The notes under the pieces are model-generated. The model searched no databases. It was not told where the DNA came from and saw only the letters and a list, made by a program, of their open reading frames with translations. DNA of 64,000 nt from positions 1,550,001 through 1,614,000 of the forward strand of contig CAVYML010000009.1 in assembly GCA_963769605.1 (NCBI GenBank), read 5' to 3'. Positions within the stretch are counted from its first letter, which is position 1. The number at the start of each line of letters is the position of its first letter. Source of the DNA: Fen-1254 sp963769605. GTDB lineage: Bacteria; Bacteroidota; Ignavibacteria; UBA10030. Shown in pieces: positions 1-9,700 of the stretch. The translations under genes and the position numbers were made by a program.

Positions 1-239
1 TACGATCCGCCGGCGCCGGCTTCCGGGTACCGGCGCGCGAGTTCGGAAAATGCAATTGCCGTGAGGAATGCTACGATCAATGCAGCTACGATGCCGGTCC
101 ACATATCCGTTGCGCCGCCGTTATTGGAAGCTTGTATTTGATATGTAATCCAGAGAAATGCGCCGGGCGCTATGAGCGCCATTGCGTTGACCGTAACTCC
201 TGTCAGGCCGAGGGTTTTTTTCATTTCTGTGTTTGCCAT
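1..239 (-). CDS. APC-family amino-acid permease, N-terminal part (runs off the window)
   Basis: Only the first 79 or so codons are present; the gene continues past the left edge. The readable protein starts MANTEMKKTLGLTGVTVNAM and shows the glycine-rich first membrane segment (GLTGVTVNAMALIAPGAFLW) and a second segment ending in SELARRYPEAGAGGS, the classic pattern of the amino acid-polyamine-organocation (APC) superfamily. It would act as an inner-membrane amino-acid or amine permease; the substrate cannot be told. The ATG is supported by a GGAG Shine-Dalgarno six bases upstream. A porin gene lies about 50 bases upstream in the same direction, so the two may be co-transcribed. Confidence 0.8.
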   Translation of the reverse strand, partial: MANTEMKKTLGLTGVTVNAMALIAPGAFLWITYQIQASNNGGATDMWTGIVAALIVAFLTAIAFSELARRYPEAGAGGS

Positions 240-290
240 AGGTTCTCCAAATTATTTTGAGAATGATTTAATTTTTCAAGAGGATATTAT

Positions 291-1376
291 TTAAAATGTC
301 ACCACGAGGCCAATGGTAAAGGTCAACTGACTCGTTTCCGTAAAGAAATTATTTTTATCGTATGCCGGGTTCAAAGACATATCGTCTCTCAATTCACCGC
401 GCACGAGCATCTGGTTGAACAATTTGTGTTCGAGCGTCAGCGTTACTTCTTTATATGTGTTTGCGATGCCCGTCGTATATCCGAGAGGATCATTGTATAC
501 TTCGGCGCGAAGAGCGACAGCGGAAAGCGTATCGACAGTATATCTTCCGTAAACTGCAGCGCCTTTCCATGTGACAAGTCCGGCGGATGTTCCGGCCTCG
601 CCGTAATCGCCGTTCAGCGCAAGTGCGAATTTCTCGGTCACCGTTTGTGTAACGATAACATCGTACACATTGCGGGCGCCGATTTCCGCAGGCGGATTGG
701 GTTCCATACCTGTAAGATTCTCGTGTCCCCATATACCGTTGAACACAATTCCCGTGGATGCAGTTGCGGCATAATTCAGCGTGGCGCCGATCGATTTCGA
801 TCCGTTATTGTCGACATTGGAATTCCATCCGTTCAGCAGATGGAGCGCCGCCGTCAGGCTGCCGGAGACCGGATATGTAAAACGCATGCCGGTATGATAA
901 TACGGAATAGCAAATGCGAACAAGTACGAGCGGCTGTAATTCCAGTTGTCCTTGGATTCTATTACTTCATTGCCCATGTGCGTAACGAACTTGCCCGCAT
1001 CCACCGTCAGGCCGCTTCCGATGGGAAGGTTGGCCGTAACGTATGCTTGCTGCAAAATAGAAAGAGTCGTAGGAGGAGTCCCGGCATTCACAGGCTGAAC
1101 GATATCGTTTGTGGTGCCGTAATCGAGATCTATTCGGAATCCGACAGGCGATGCTGTTGAGGCAGCTCTTTGAATGACGAGTTCTGCCTGGCTCAATGTA
1201 AACGAATTTGCATTGGCGTCGAAATTCCGGAGTTCATTTTTATATGTAACCGGTGAAGCAAAATTATAGCTGTAATAAGCATCGATAAGCCCGCTATAGG
1301 TTACCGGCTGTGCCTTGCCGGTCGCAGCAAATACAGTGAGGGCAAGAGCTGTGAAAATTGATATTCTTGATTTCAT
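291..1376 (-). CDS. Outer-membrane beta-barrel porin (OmpL/BBP2-like)
   Basis: The 361-aa product has a signal peptide (charged MKSR, hydrophobic core, cleavage near GKA-QP) followed by alternating short strands, and it ends in an aromatic residue (VVTF) as barrel proteins do. Motifs such as GLIDAYYSYNF, YVTANLPIGSGLTVDAGKF and AFAIPYYHTGMRFTYP recur in the paralogue at 48121-49245, so two members of one porin family are present. The family corresponds to the OmpL-like putative beta-barrel porin-2 group. The ATG has GAAAGGTT upstream. It lies directly upstream of an amino-acid permease on the same strand, which suggests a paired outer and inner membrane route, but the cargo is not known. Confidence 0.8.
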   Translation of the reverse strand: MKSRISIFTALALTVFAATGKAQPVTYSGLIDAYYSYNFASPVTYKNELRNFDANANSFTLSQAELVIQRAASTASPVGFRIDLDYGTTNDIVQPVNAGTPPTTLSILQQAYVTANLPIGSGLTVDAGKFVTHMGNEVIESKDNWNYSRSYLFAFAIPYYHTGMRFTYPVSGSLTAALHLLNGWNSNVDNNGSKSIGATLNYAATASTGIVFNGIWGHENLTGMEPNPPAEIGARNVYDVIVTQTVTEKFALALNGDYGEAGTSAGLVTWKGAAVYGRYTVDTLSAVALRAEVYNDPLGYTTGIANTYKEVTLTLEHKLFNQMLVRGELRDDMSLNPAYDKNNFFTETSQLTFTIGLVVTF

Positions 1377-2088
1377 TGTTCGGAACCTTTCAAATGGTGA
1401 ATAAACATATTCATTGAATTCTGTCGCTGTTCCAATGCTTTACTGCTTCGTTCGGGCTTCATTTCTCCTTTCTTATGTCGATTGCAATATTAAAAACAAC
1501 CGTCTATGCGTTTTTTCGGCATTTTTCATCAGGACTTAAGGAAAAACGGCTGCAGCCGCGGGCTGCCGTTTTCGGAAAATATGGAGAAACTTTCTCTTTC
1601 CGCTCTGAAATTTCGCTCCCTGTCTTGAACGCGCCCGCTGCCGTTCACGCCGGGAGGAAAACTACCGACAGCCGTTTCCTGTCTGAAACTCTCCTTGTGA
1701 AATTGCCGGTCTGTAATGCACAGGATCGTTTTATTTCTATTTTTAAAGAACTCTTCGGGTATTTCGACCGATTTTGTTGCTTTCCCGGATACTAAAGAAC
1801 TAAGGCTATTACGTCATTTTACTTTACTTATTAAGTTAATCTAACTATATGGTATAATAAAATAAGGCAATTGTCAAGTGCGACGGACAATATTTTTTTC
1901 TTTTTGCAGTTTTTCTTCTTCTCCTGAATTTAAAAAAATCCTTTTTCCCCTTTTTTTATTGAGGGAAAATTAGGTCGGGACACATTCTTAAAATTTTTTC
2001 ATGAAGTCTTTTTTCAAATAAAAATTTTCCGCTCCCGCATCCTCATGATCTTTAAAGTATTCTTTGACCGGGCACTTGACAAAATCAA
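1377..2088. other. Intergenic region between divergent porin and ilv leader
   Basis: About 0.7 kb without a convincing gene. A 106-codon open frame at 1475-1795 has no family features and no ribosome site. A GC-rich imperfect hairpin with AAAAACGGC at 1542-1550 and GCCGTTTT at 1565-1572 could act as a terminator or insulator. From about 1800 the sequence turns very AT-rich, as expected for promoter DNA serving the ilv leader. Confidence 0.5.
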
Positions 2089-2117
2089 TTGTTTTTCTTA
2101 CTGTATATATAGATTTG
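2089..2117 (+). promoter_or_regulatory. Candidate promoter of the ilv leader
   Basis: TAGATTTG at 2110-2117 fits the TAnnTTTG -7 element of Bacteroidota promoters, and a TTG at 2089-2091 sits 18 bases upstream as the -33 element would. A sigma70-like TTGACA also occurs at 2076-2081. The site precedes the leader peptide by about 60 bases. This is pattern matching only. Confidence 0.4.
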
Positions 2118-2176
2118 TTTACCGAGGTAAAGTGAAACAGAACCCTTATATATTCGGATCTACAATAACCGGCAGC

Positions 2177-2272
2177 ATGATCATGCGGCCGATAGGTACG
2201 GTCTCTGTTCTCACTACACTCCCGACCCTTACTCTTGGCCTCCTTATTATTAGCCTGCTTCTTGTAGGCTAA
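2177..2272 (+). CDS. Putative ilv operon leader peptide (attenuation)
   Basis: A 31-codon frame starting ATG ATC ATG ends in GLLIISLLLVG followed by TAA, so its last ten codons are almost all Leu, Ile or Val. This is the pattern of the leader peptides of branched-chain amino-acid operons, where ribosome stalling reports charged tRNA levels. It lies about 110 bases upstream of ilvD and just ahead of a 9-bp inverted repeat. No strong Shine-Dalgarno is visible and the start could be the second ATG at 2183. The regulatory role is inferred from composition and position. Confidence 0.55.
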   Translation: MIMRPIGTVSVLTTLPTLTLGLLIISLLLVG

Positions 2273-2278
2273 GGATAC

Positions 2279-2368
2279 GCCAGAGGCCAGCGAAGCATAC
2301 CAAAGCATTTTATTTCTCAACCGGTTTTCGCAGCGTTCGCCTCTGGCAGGTGAAACGGTATGTTATTT
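2279..2368 (+). promoter_or_regulatory. Candidate attenuator structures upstream of ilvD
   Basis: GCCAGAGGC at 2279-2287 is perfectly complementary to GCCTCTGGC at 2339-2347. A second imperfect pairing is possible between ACCGGTTTTC near 2319 and GAAACGGT near 2351, and it is followed by a U-rich run (TTATTTTT). The two helices interlock. With the Leu/Ile/Val-rich leader just upstream, this looks like a transcription attenuator, but no folding was computed. Confidence 0.45.
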
Positions 2369-2384
2369 TTGAAAGGGATGAACG

Positions 2385-4055
2385 ATGCGAAGCGATGCTG
2401 TTAAAAAAGGTTTTGAAAAAGCTCCTCATAGAGCGCTCCTGCGCGCTGTCGGGCTGAAGGAAGAAGATTTCAAAAAACCCTTTGTTGCTGTTGTCAATTC
2501 CTATGCGGATATCGTTCCCGGACATGTCCACCTGCAAGCCTTCGGTAAAATTGTAAAGGATGCCGTCCGGGCTGCCGGCGCCGTTCCGTTCGAGTTCAAC
2601 ACAATTGCTGTCGACGACGGAATCGCCATGGGACACGGTGGAATGAAATACAGCCTTCCATCCCGGGAACTCATTGCCGACTGTGTAGAAACAATGATCG
2701 AAGCGCACCAATTCGACGGAATGGTCTGCATTCCGAATTGCGATAAAATTGTGCCCGGCATGATTATGGCTGCTTTGCGGACCAATATTCCGGCAATCTT
2801 CGTTTCCGGCGGCGCCATGCGGGCGGGTAAAATGCCGGACGGTCAGACGGCGGATTTAATTTCTGTCTTTGAAGGCGTCGGCGCTTACAAGGCCGGAAAA
2901 ATCGACGAGCAGCGGTTGAAGATGCTGGAACAGTACGCGTGTCCGGCATGCGGGTCGTGCTCGGGACTTTTTACGGCAAATTCCATGAATTGCCTCCTTG
3001 AGGTTTTCGGATTAGCCCTTCCGTACAACGGCACTGCCCTTGCCGAAACGCCGGAACGAAATTCGCTTGCACAACAGGCAGGCCGCCGAATCATAGAGTT
3101 GATAGAACAAAATGTTTGCCCGCGCGATCTTCTGACGCAGGATGCGGTCGACGATGCCTTTGCGCTCGATGTTGCAATGGGAGGAAGTACAAACACTGTG
3201 CTTCATACGCTCGCTTTCTGCCGCGAGGCAGGAATCGATTACCCTTTGAGCCGCATCAACAGCGTTGCGGATAAAATTCCGCACCTTTCGAAAATCAGTC
3301 CCTCAGGACCGTGGCATATCGAAGACCTGCACCGCGCAGGAGGAATTCCGGCTCTCTTAAAAGAGATATCCCGCAAAGGAGAACACCTGCTGCATCTGGA
3401 CCGGGCAACCGTAAGCGGAAAAACCCTGCGGAGCATCGTAAACGATGCCTCCGTTGCGGATCATGAAGTCATTCGAACGATTGAAAACTCTCACTCGTTG
3501 ACAGGCGGGCTGGCAATTCTCTTCGGCAACCTTGCACCTGAAGGGGGAGTGATAAAAACTGCCGGTGTTACCGCCTCACAGCGCAAACACAGCGGCCCGG
3601 CGAAAATTTTTGAAAGTCAGGAAGAAGCACAGTCCGGAATTCTGGCGGGGCAGGTTGCTGCCGGAGATGTCGTCGTCATCCGGTATGAAGGCCCGCGCGG
3701 CGGCCCCGGCATGCAGGAAATGCTTTCACCCACATCGGCGCTTATGGGTATGGGTCTTGGAGATAAAGTCGCGCTGATTACGGACGGAAGATTCTCCGGC
3801 GGCACGCGAGGTGTCTGCATCGGTCATATCTCCCCGGAAGCAGCCGCGCACGGTCCGATTGCCGCACTGCGTCCTGGAGACATCATCGATATCGATCTGG
3901 ATGCACGGACAATAAATGTCCGCCTGAGCGAAGAAGATCTTCGTGCCCGCATCGACGCTCTTCCGCCCCATTCAGTACCAACAAACAGCCGGTGGCTGCG
4001 CCGGTATGCGCATTTTGTCACAAGCGCAAGCACCGGTGCGGTATTAAAAAGTTGA
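2385..4055 (+). CDS. ilvD: Dihydroxy-acid dehydratase
   Basis: The 556-aa protein dehydrates 2,3-dihydroxy-3-methylbutanoate and its methylpentanoate homologue, the third common step of valine and isoleucine synthesis; it is a cytosolic iron-sulfur enzyme. The sequence shows PNCDKIVPGM and PACGSCSGLFTANSMNCL, the Cys-bearing cluster-binding motifs of the IlvD/Edd family, and GRFSGGTRGVCIGHISPEA near the C-terminus. Length is normal for the family. It opens a plus-strand run that continues into ilvB and ilvN and is preceded by a leader peptide and hairpin, so it is probably under branched-chain amino-acid control. Confidence 0.95.
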   Translation: MRSDAVKKGFEKAPHRALLRAVGLKEEDFKKPFVAVVNSYADIVPGHVHLQAFGKIVKDAVRAAGAVPFEFNTIAVDDGIAMGHGGMKYSLPSRELIADCVETMIEAHQFDGMVCIPNCDKIVPGMIMAALRTNIPAIFVSGGAMRAGKMPDGQTADLISVFEGVGAYKAGKIDEQRLKMLEQYACPACGSCSGLFTANSMNCLLEVFGLALPYNGTALAETPERNSLAQQAGRRIIELIEQNVCPRDLLTQDAVDDAFALDVAMGGSTNTVLHTLAFCREAGIDYPLSRINSVADKIPHLSKISPSGPWHIEDLHRAGGIPALLKEISRKGEHLLHLDRATVSGKTLRSIVNDASVADHEVIRTIENSHSLTGGLAILFGNLAPEGGVIKTAGVTASQRKHSGPAKIFESQEEAQSGILAGQVAAGDVVVIRYEGPRGGPGMQEMLSPTSALMGMGLGDKVALITDGRFSGGTRGVCIGHISPEAAAHGPIAALRPGDIIDIDLDARTINVRLSEEDLRARIDALPPHSVPTNSRWLRRYAHFVTSASTGAVLKS

Positions 4056-4099
4056 AATGAAAACGAAGAATCAAAAAAGAGAATCAAAAGCGCGTCCTT

Positions 4100-4366
4100 T
4101 TGGATACAAAAAAAACATATCAGCAGCAGCATCCCCGATTGATGAGCGGGGCGGAAATTTTTATCCGGAGCCTCGAAGCGGAAGGAGTCGAAGTGCTCTT
4201 CGGCTATCCGGGAGCTGCGACGATAGCCATTTACGATGTTCTCTACGATATCGCCGCCGGGAAGAACATCGTCATGGAAAGCGAAGAATCGGAATCATTT
4301 GAAGAAGATATACAAACAACCGGTCAAGTAAATTCTGCATCATGGAACAATACAAGGAACAACTCA
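4100..4366 (+). pseudogene. N-terminal remnant of a second ilvB, in frame ahead of ilvB
   Basis: Reading from a TTG at 4100, the frame encodes SGAEIFIRSLEAEGVEVLFG and continues as YPGAATIAIYDVLYDI, closely matching the start of the intact ilvB just downstream (SGAEIFVRSLTEEKVEVLFG). The similarity stops after about 55 residues, and a low-complexity Ser/Glu/Asn linker follows. No stop codon separates it from ilvB, so a fused 679-aa protein is formally possible, but ilvB has its own ATG with an AAGGA site at 4367. The two copies differ at many nucleotides, so this is an old paralogue fragment and not a recent slip. Confidence 0.7.
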
Positions 4367-6139
4367 ATGACCACGACAAAAGCACACGACAAACAGGCGC
4401 CCAAACAAATTTCCGGCGCTGAAATTTTCGTACGAAGCCTGACGGAAGAAAAAGTCGAAGTGCTCTTCGGCTATCCCGGCGGTGCGACCATCGGAATTTA
4501 CGATGTCCTGCACGACATCACGAACATCAAACATATCCTGACGCGGCACGAACAGGGGGCGACTCATGCGGCGGAAGGATATGCAAAAGCGACCGGAAAA
4601 CCGGGCGTTGTACTCGTCACTTCCGGTCCCGGCGCCACCAACACCGTGACCGGCATTGCAGATGCCTATATGGATTCCATTCCGATCGTCGTCTTTACGG
4701 GTCAGGTTGCCACCAAACTGATCGGCAATGATGCGTTTCAGGAAGCGGACATCGTGGGTATAACGCGTCCTATTACCAAACACAATTTTTTGGTCAAAGA
4801 TGTCCGCGACCTTGCACGCACGATAAAAGAAGCGTTCTATATCGCTACAAGCGGCCGTCCGGGACCCGTCCTTATCGATTTGCCGAAAGACGTTATGGCT
4901 CAGAAGACCGTCTTCGAATATCCGAAAACAGTCAACATGCGCAGCTACAACCCGACGGTTGAAGGCAACCTGAAACAAATAAAAAAAGCTGCGGATGTGA
5001 TCAACACAGCCAAGCGGCCGGTTCTCTATGTCGGCGGCGGCGTTATCAGCAGCAATGCCGCGCACGAATTGCGCGCTCTTGCGGACAAGCTCCAATGCCC
5101 GGTTACCACAACGCTGCACGGACTCGGCTCTTTTCCGGAACAGAATAAGCTTTCTCTCGGCATGCTGGGCATGCACGGAACATGGTATTCCAACTATGCC
5201 GTTCATTACTGCGATGTACTCATTGCCGTCGGTGCACGCTTCGATGACCGCGTGACGGGTAACGTCGACGCGTTTGCGGCTGAAGCGAAAAAAATTCATA
5301 TCGATATCGATCCGTCCGCCATCAGTAAAAATGTCCCGGTCGACGTTCCCATCGTCGGCGACATTAAGCATGTCCTTCGTCATTTGCTGCAGGACGTCAA
5401 ACCGCTCGATACGCTGGATTGGATCAAGACCATCGATCAGTGGAAGCTCGAACATCCGCTGCGGTACAGGCACGACGATAAACTGCGCGCTCAGCATGTT
5501 ATTCACAAGCTGGGTGAAATGACCAAAGGGGACGCCATCGTCGTTACCGACGTCGGGCAGCAGCAGATGTGGACGGCGCAATTTTTCCGCTGGCAGCATC
5601 CCCGGACGCATTTGACATCGGGTGGACTCGGAACGATGGGCTTCTCGCTTCCTGCTTCCATGGGAGCGGCATTTGGGCGCAGCGACCTGCCGATCATTTC
5701 CATCAGCGGTGACGGCGGCATTCAGATGAATTCGCAGGAACTTGCAACTATCGCCCAGCATAATTTGCCGATAAAAATCTTTATCTTGAATAACGGCTTT
5801 CTCGGCATGGTTCGGCAGTGGCAGGAATTGTTCTGGCGAAAACGGTATTCCCATACGGAAATGAAAAGCCCCGATTTTATAAAGCTCGCCGATGCGTACG
5901 GCATTCCGGCTTTGCGCGCTTCCACTCCGTCAGAAGCGGAGGCCGCTATCCGGCAGGCGCTCGATCATAACTCCGGGCCGATTCTCGTGGAATTCGTCGT
6001 CGAAAAAGAAGAGAACGTCTACCCGATGATACCGGCGGCACAAACGGTCAACGAAATGCTCGACAACCCGGAACCGATTTCCGAAACGAGTAAAGGGCCC
6101 CATGTGCGGCAAAATATTATGATTCATACAAAAGGCTAA
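4367..6139 (+). CDS. ilvB: Acetolactate synthase, large (catalytic) subunit
   Basis: The 590-aa product joins two pyruvates, or pyruvate and 2-oxobutanoate, to start valine/leucine and isoleucine synthesis, using thiamine diphosphate. It shows the N-terminal pyrimidine-binding domain with catalytic Glu in RHEQGATHAAEGYA, the central domain with GARFDDRVTG, and the C-terminal cofactor motif GDGGIQMNSQELATIAQHNL leading to the second metal ligand region. The start at 4367 is chosen because AAGGA precedes it and the length becomes normal; a longer frame reaches back into a truncated duplicate. ilvN follows after 16 bases. Confidence 0.95.
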   Translation: MTTTKAHDKQAPKQISGAEIFVRSLTEEKVEVLFGYPGGATIGIYDVLHDITNIKHILTRHEQGATHAAEGYAKATGKPGVVLVTSGPGATNTVTGIADAYMDSIPIVVFTGQVATKLIGNDAFQEADIVGITRPITKHNFLVKDVRDLARTIKEAFYIATSGRPGPVLIDLPKDVMAQKTVFEYPKTVNMRSYNPTVEGNLKQIKKAADVINTAKRPVLYVGGGVISSNAAHELRALADKLQCPVTTTLHGLGSFPEQNKLSLGMLGMHGTWYSNYAVHYCDVLIAVGARFDDRVTGNVDAFAAEAKKIHIDIDPSAISKNVPVDVPIVGDIKHVLRHLLQDVKPLDTLDWIKTIDQWKLEHPLRYRHDDKLRAQHVIHKLGEMTKGDAIVVTDVGQQQMWTAQFFRWQHPRTHLTSGGLGTMGFSLPASMGAAFGRSDLPIISISGDGGIQMNSQELATIAQHNLPIKIFILNNGFLGMVRQWQELFWRKRYSHTEMKSPDFIKLADAYGIPALRASTPSEAEAAIRQALDHNSGPILVEFVVEKEENVYPMIPAAQTVNEMLDNPEPISETSKGPHVRQNIMIHTKG

Positions 6140-6155
6140 TTGCGAAGGAGACTCT

Positions 6156-6701
6156 ATGGCACAGACAAAGACATCGGCCGGCGGCGCAGTCAAAGCTGCC
6201 GATGAACAATTAAAGCAGCACACGGTGAGCCTTTTGGTGGAGAACCGTTTCGGTACGCTCAACCGCATTGCCGGCATGTTCTCGGCAAAAGGATACAATA
6301 TCGATAGTCTAACGGTCGGACCGACAGAAGACCCGGACGTCTCGCGCATGACCATCGTCACACGAGCCGATGATCAGATTATGGAACAGATAACGAAGCA
6401 GTTGAACAAACTCATCGATGTCGTTAAAGTCATCGATTTGACGTTCGAAAGTTTTGTCGAACGCGAGCTTGCTCTCGTAAAAGTTCAATCGACCGCGACA
6501 ACGCGATCGGAAGTATTGCAGATCGCAGAAATATTCCGCGCAAAAGTCGTGGATGTCAGTCCCCGTACTTTAACGCTGGAAGCGACGGGCAGCCAGCAAA
6601 AAGTAGACGCTATTATCAATATGTTGAAACCATTCGGCATTAAGGAAGTGGCTCGAACCGGACGTGTTGCAATGAAACGTGAATTCCAGATGGAAGTATA
6701 A
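6156..6701 (+). CDS. ilvN: Acetolactate synthase, small regulatory subunit
   Basis: The 181-aa protein carries an N-terminal ACT domain (HTVSLLVENRFGTLNRIAGM through DSLTVGPTEDPDVSRMTIV) and a C-terminal dimer domain (VKVIDLT to FGIKEVARTGRVAM), the layout of IlvN/IlvH. It activates the catalytic subunit and gives feedback inhibition by valine in characterised relatives. GAAGGAG lies upstream of the ATG, and the gene follows ilvB at 16 bases, so the two are translated from one message. Confidence 0.93.
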   Translation: MAQTKTSAGGAVKAADEQLKQHTVSLLVENRFGTLNRIAGMFSAKGYNIDSLTVGPTEDPDVSRMTIVTRADDQIMEQITKQLNKLIDVVKVIDLTFESFVERELALVKVQSTATTRSEVLQIAEIFRAKVVDVSPRTLTLEATGSQQKVDAIINMLKPFGIKEVARTGRVAMKREFQMEV

Positions 6702-6720
6702 TACTAAGAATTCAAACACT

Positions 6721-9700
6721 ATGAATAAAGACGAGAAGATCTCGATGGACACAGAAAAGAAAAATCAATTTCCGCTCTACGATTCCAGGAATGAACATGA
6801 TGCCTGCGGTATCGGATTTATTGTAAACATCCGCGGCGAACAATCGCACGATATCATCGTTAAAGGAATCCAGATTCTTATCAATCTCACCCATCGCGGC
6901 GCTTGCGGCTGCGACCCTGATACGGGTGACGGCGCCGGCGTGACGATTCAAGTTCCGCATAAATTCTTCGTCAAAGAATGCGCCAAAATCGGCATCACTC
7001 TGCCGGATGAAGGGAAGTACGGGGTAGGGATGGTCTTTCTGCCGGTCGAAGCTCAGGCCCGGCTGCAGTTCGAAGGCGTCATAGAACGCATGATCGAAGA
7101 AGAAGGTTTGACTTTACTCGGCTGGCGCGATACGCCGGTCGGTTCGAATGCCATCGGACGTATTGCACGGGGTTCACAGCCGTATATCGAACAGGTTTTT
7201 ATCGGTGCACCGCCGTCCATAACGCAGGAAGTTTTCGAGTGCAAGCTGTACGTCGTCCGCAAGCGGGTGGAATCTGAAATTGCAAAATCCGATCTGAAGG
7301 AAAAAGACTTTTTTTACATTCCGTCGCTTTCATCGCGGACTATCGTTTACAAAGGATTGCTTCTGGCTCCGCAGATTACACAATTCTACAGCGATCTTTC
7401 GGATTCGGATGCCGTAAGCGCTTTGTGCCTCGTGCATCAAAGGTTTTCAACGAACACGCTTCCAAACTGGCAGCTGGCGCACCCGTTCAGGTACATCTGC
7501 CACAACGGAGAAATCAATACTCTGCGCGGCAATATCAACTGGATGCATGCGCGGCAATCGATACTTCGTTCCGATCTTTTCGGAGACGATATCAAAAAAA
7601 TATTTCCCATTATTCAGCCGGGCGGAAGCGATTCCGCTTCTTTGGACAATGCCGTCGAACTTCTGTACCTCGCCGGCCGCAGCATTCCGCACGCTCTGGC
7701 GATGCTGATTCCGGAAGCGTGGGATCATGACACGAGCCTCTCTCCGGAGAAACGCGCTTTTTACGAATACCATGCATCGCTCATGGAGCCATGGGACGGT
7801 CCCGCCGCCGTTGCCTTTACCGACGGACGCATAGTCGGCACGACGCTTGACCGCAACGGACTGCGTCCAACCCGTTATATGGAAACGCACGACGGTTATT
7901 TTATACTCGCTTCGGAGGCCGGCGTACTGCCGATTGATCCTAAGAATGTAAAAATGAAGGGGTGTCTCGAACCGGGAAAAATGCTCTTAGTCGACTTGAA
8001 TCAAAAACGGGTCATTCTGGATGATGAAATCAAGAAACAATTAAGTTCGCGGCAGCCGTATGCGGAATGGATGAAGGGAAATCAGATGACGCTCGATCAG
8101 CTTCCCGATCCTCCCCGCGTCTATGCATTCAATCCTGCAGACATCGTCCAGCGGCAGCGCCTGTTCGGTTATACCGAAGAAGATATGAAAATTATTCTCA
8201 CACCGATGGCTGTCAACGGCGAAGAACCGCTCGGTTCCATGGGAGCCGATACGCCGCTCGCCTGTCTTTCCGACAAGCCGCAGTCGATGTTCAATTATTT
8301 CAAACAGATGTTTGCGCAGGTGACCAACCCGCCGATCGATCCGATCCGCGAAGAACTTGTCATGTCGCTGACAAGTTACATCGGTACGGAACGCAATATT
8401 CTGGAAGAGACGCCGCAGCACTGCCACACGCTGAAACTAATGCATCCGATCGTGACGAACCGCGATCTGGAAAAACTACGCCGCGTTTCCTGGGGCGATT
8501 TTCTCGCCACAACGCTTCCGATGTTGTTCCGCGTCCACGGAGGTGAAAAGGAAATGGAACGCGCGCTTGACGGCCTTTGCCGGCGCGCATCGCTTGCTAT
8601 CAAGAACGGCTATTCCATTATCATCCTGTCGGACCGCGGGTCGGATGAGGAATATGCGCCGATTCCGAGCTTGCTTGCCCTGACCGCCGTGCACAATTTT
8701 CTGGTACGGGAAGAAACCCGGACGCAGGCAGCCCTCGTGGTAGAATCCGGCGAGCCGCGTGAGATCATGCATTATGCTCTATTGATCGGTTATGGTGCAA
8801 GCGCTATAAACCCGTATCTGGCAATCGAAACCATAGAAGATCTTTTCAACAAAGGACGGCTTCCCGAAGGGCTGGATGTCGGTCATGCGTTGAAAAATTA
8901 TAAAAAAGCCATCGGCAAGGGTTTACTGAAAGTATTCTCCAAGATGGGAATTTCGACGCTCCAGAGCTACCGGGGTGCGCAAATTTTCGAAGCGATCGGA
9001 TTAAACAAATCCCTTGTCCAGAAATATTTTACCGGAACGGCATCGCGCGTAGAAGGCATAGGCCTGGACGTACTTGTGGAAGAAGCTCGGTTGAAACATG
9101 AATACTCCATGCAGGGAATCACGGAAACCGAAACGGAACTCGATCTCGGCGGCAATTATCAATACCGCGCAGGCGGCGAACGGCACCTGATCAATCCGGT
9201 GACCGTCACAAAATTGCAGGAGTCGGTGCGCGGCAATAATTACGAAACGTTCAAAGAATTCTCAAAAGCAATGGATGATTTGAACCGGACGAACTTTACG
9301 CTCCGCGGGCTGATGGAATTTAAAGAGGGCACGAAAAGCATTCCGATAGAAAAGGTCGAGCCGGTAAAAAATATCGTCTCGCGGTTCTCCACCGGCGCAA
9401 TGTCGTACGGCTCCATCAGCAAAGAGGCGCACGAGACGCTCGCCATTGCCATGAACCGTATCGGCGCCAAATCGAATACGGGAGAAGGCGGAGAAGAAGA
9501 AGAGCGATTCCACCGGGATGCAAACGGCAATTCACGCCGGAGCGCAGTCAAGCAGGTTGCCTCGGGTCGTTTCGGCGTTACGGTGCATTACCTGATGAAT
9601 TCGGACGAGATACAGATTAAAATCGCTCAGGGAGCCAAACCCGGTGAAGGCGGTCAGCTGCCGGGACATAAAGTCGATGCTATCATTGCGAAAACGCGTC

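Noticed and set aside
426..1160. 244-aa plus-strand frame opposite the first porin
   Set aside because: Cys/Arg-rich shadow with no signal, motif or ribosome site; the porin strand has clear features.
1475..1795. 106-aa plus-strand frame upstream of the ilv leader
   Set aside because: No ribosome site, no homology features, and a hairpin runs through it.
4364..5854. 496-aa minus-strand open frame
   Set aside because: It lies wholly opposite ilvB, has no family motif and reflects the codon bias of the real gene.
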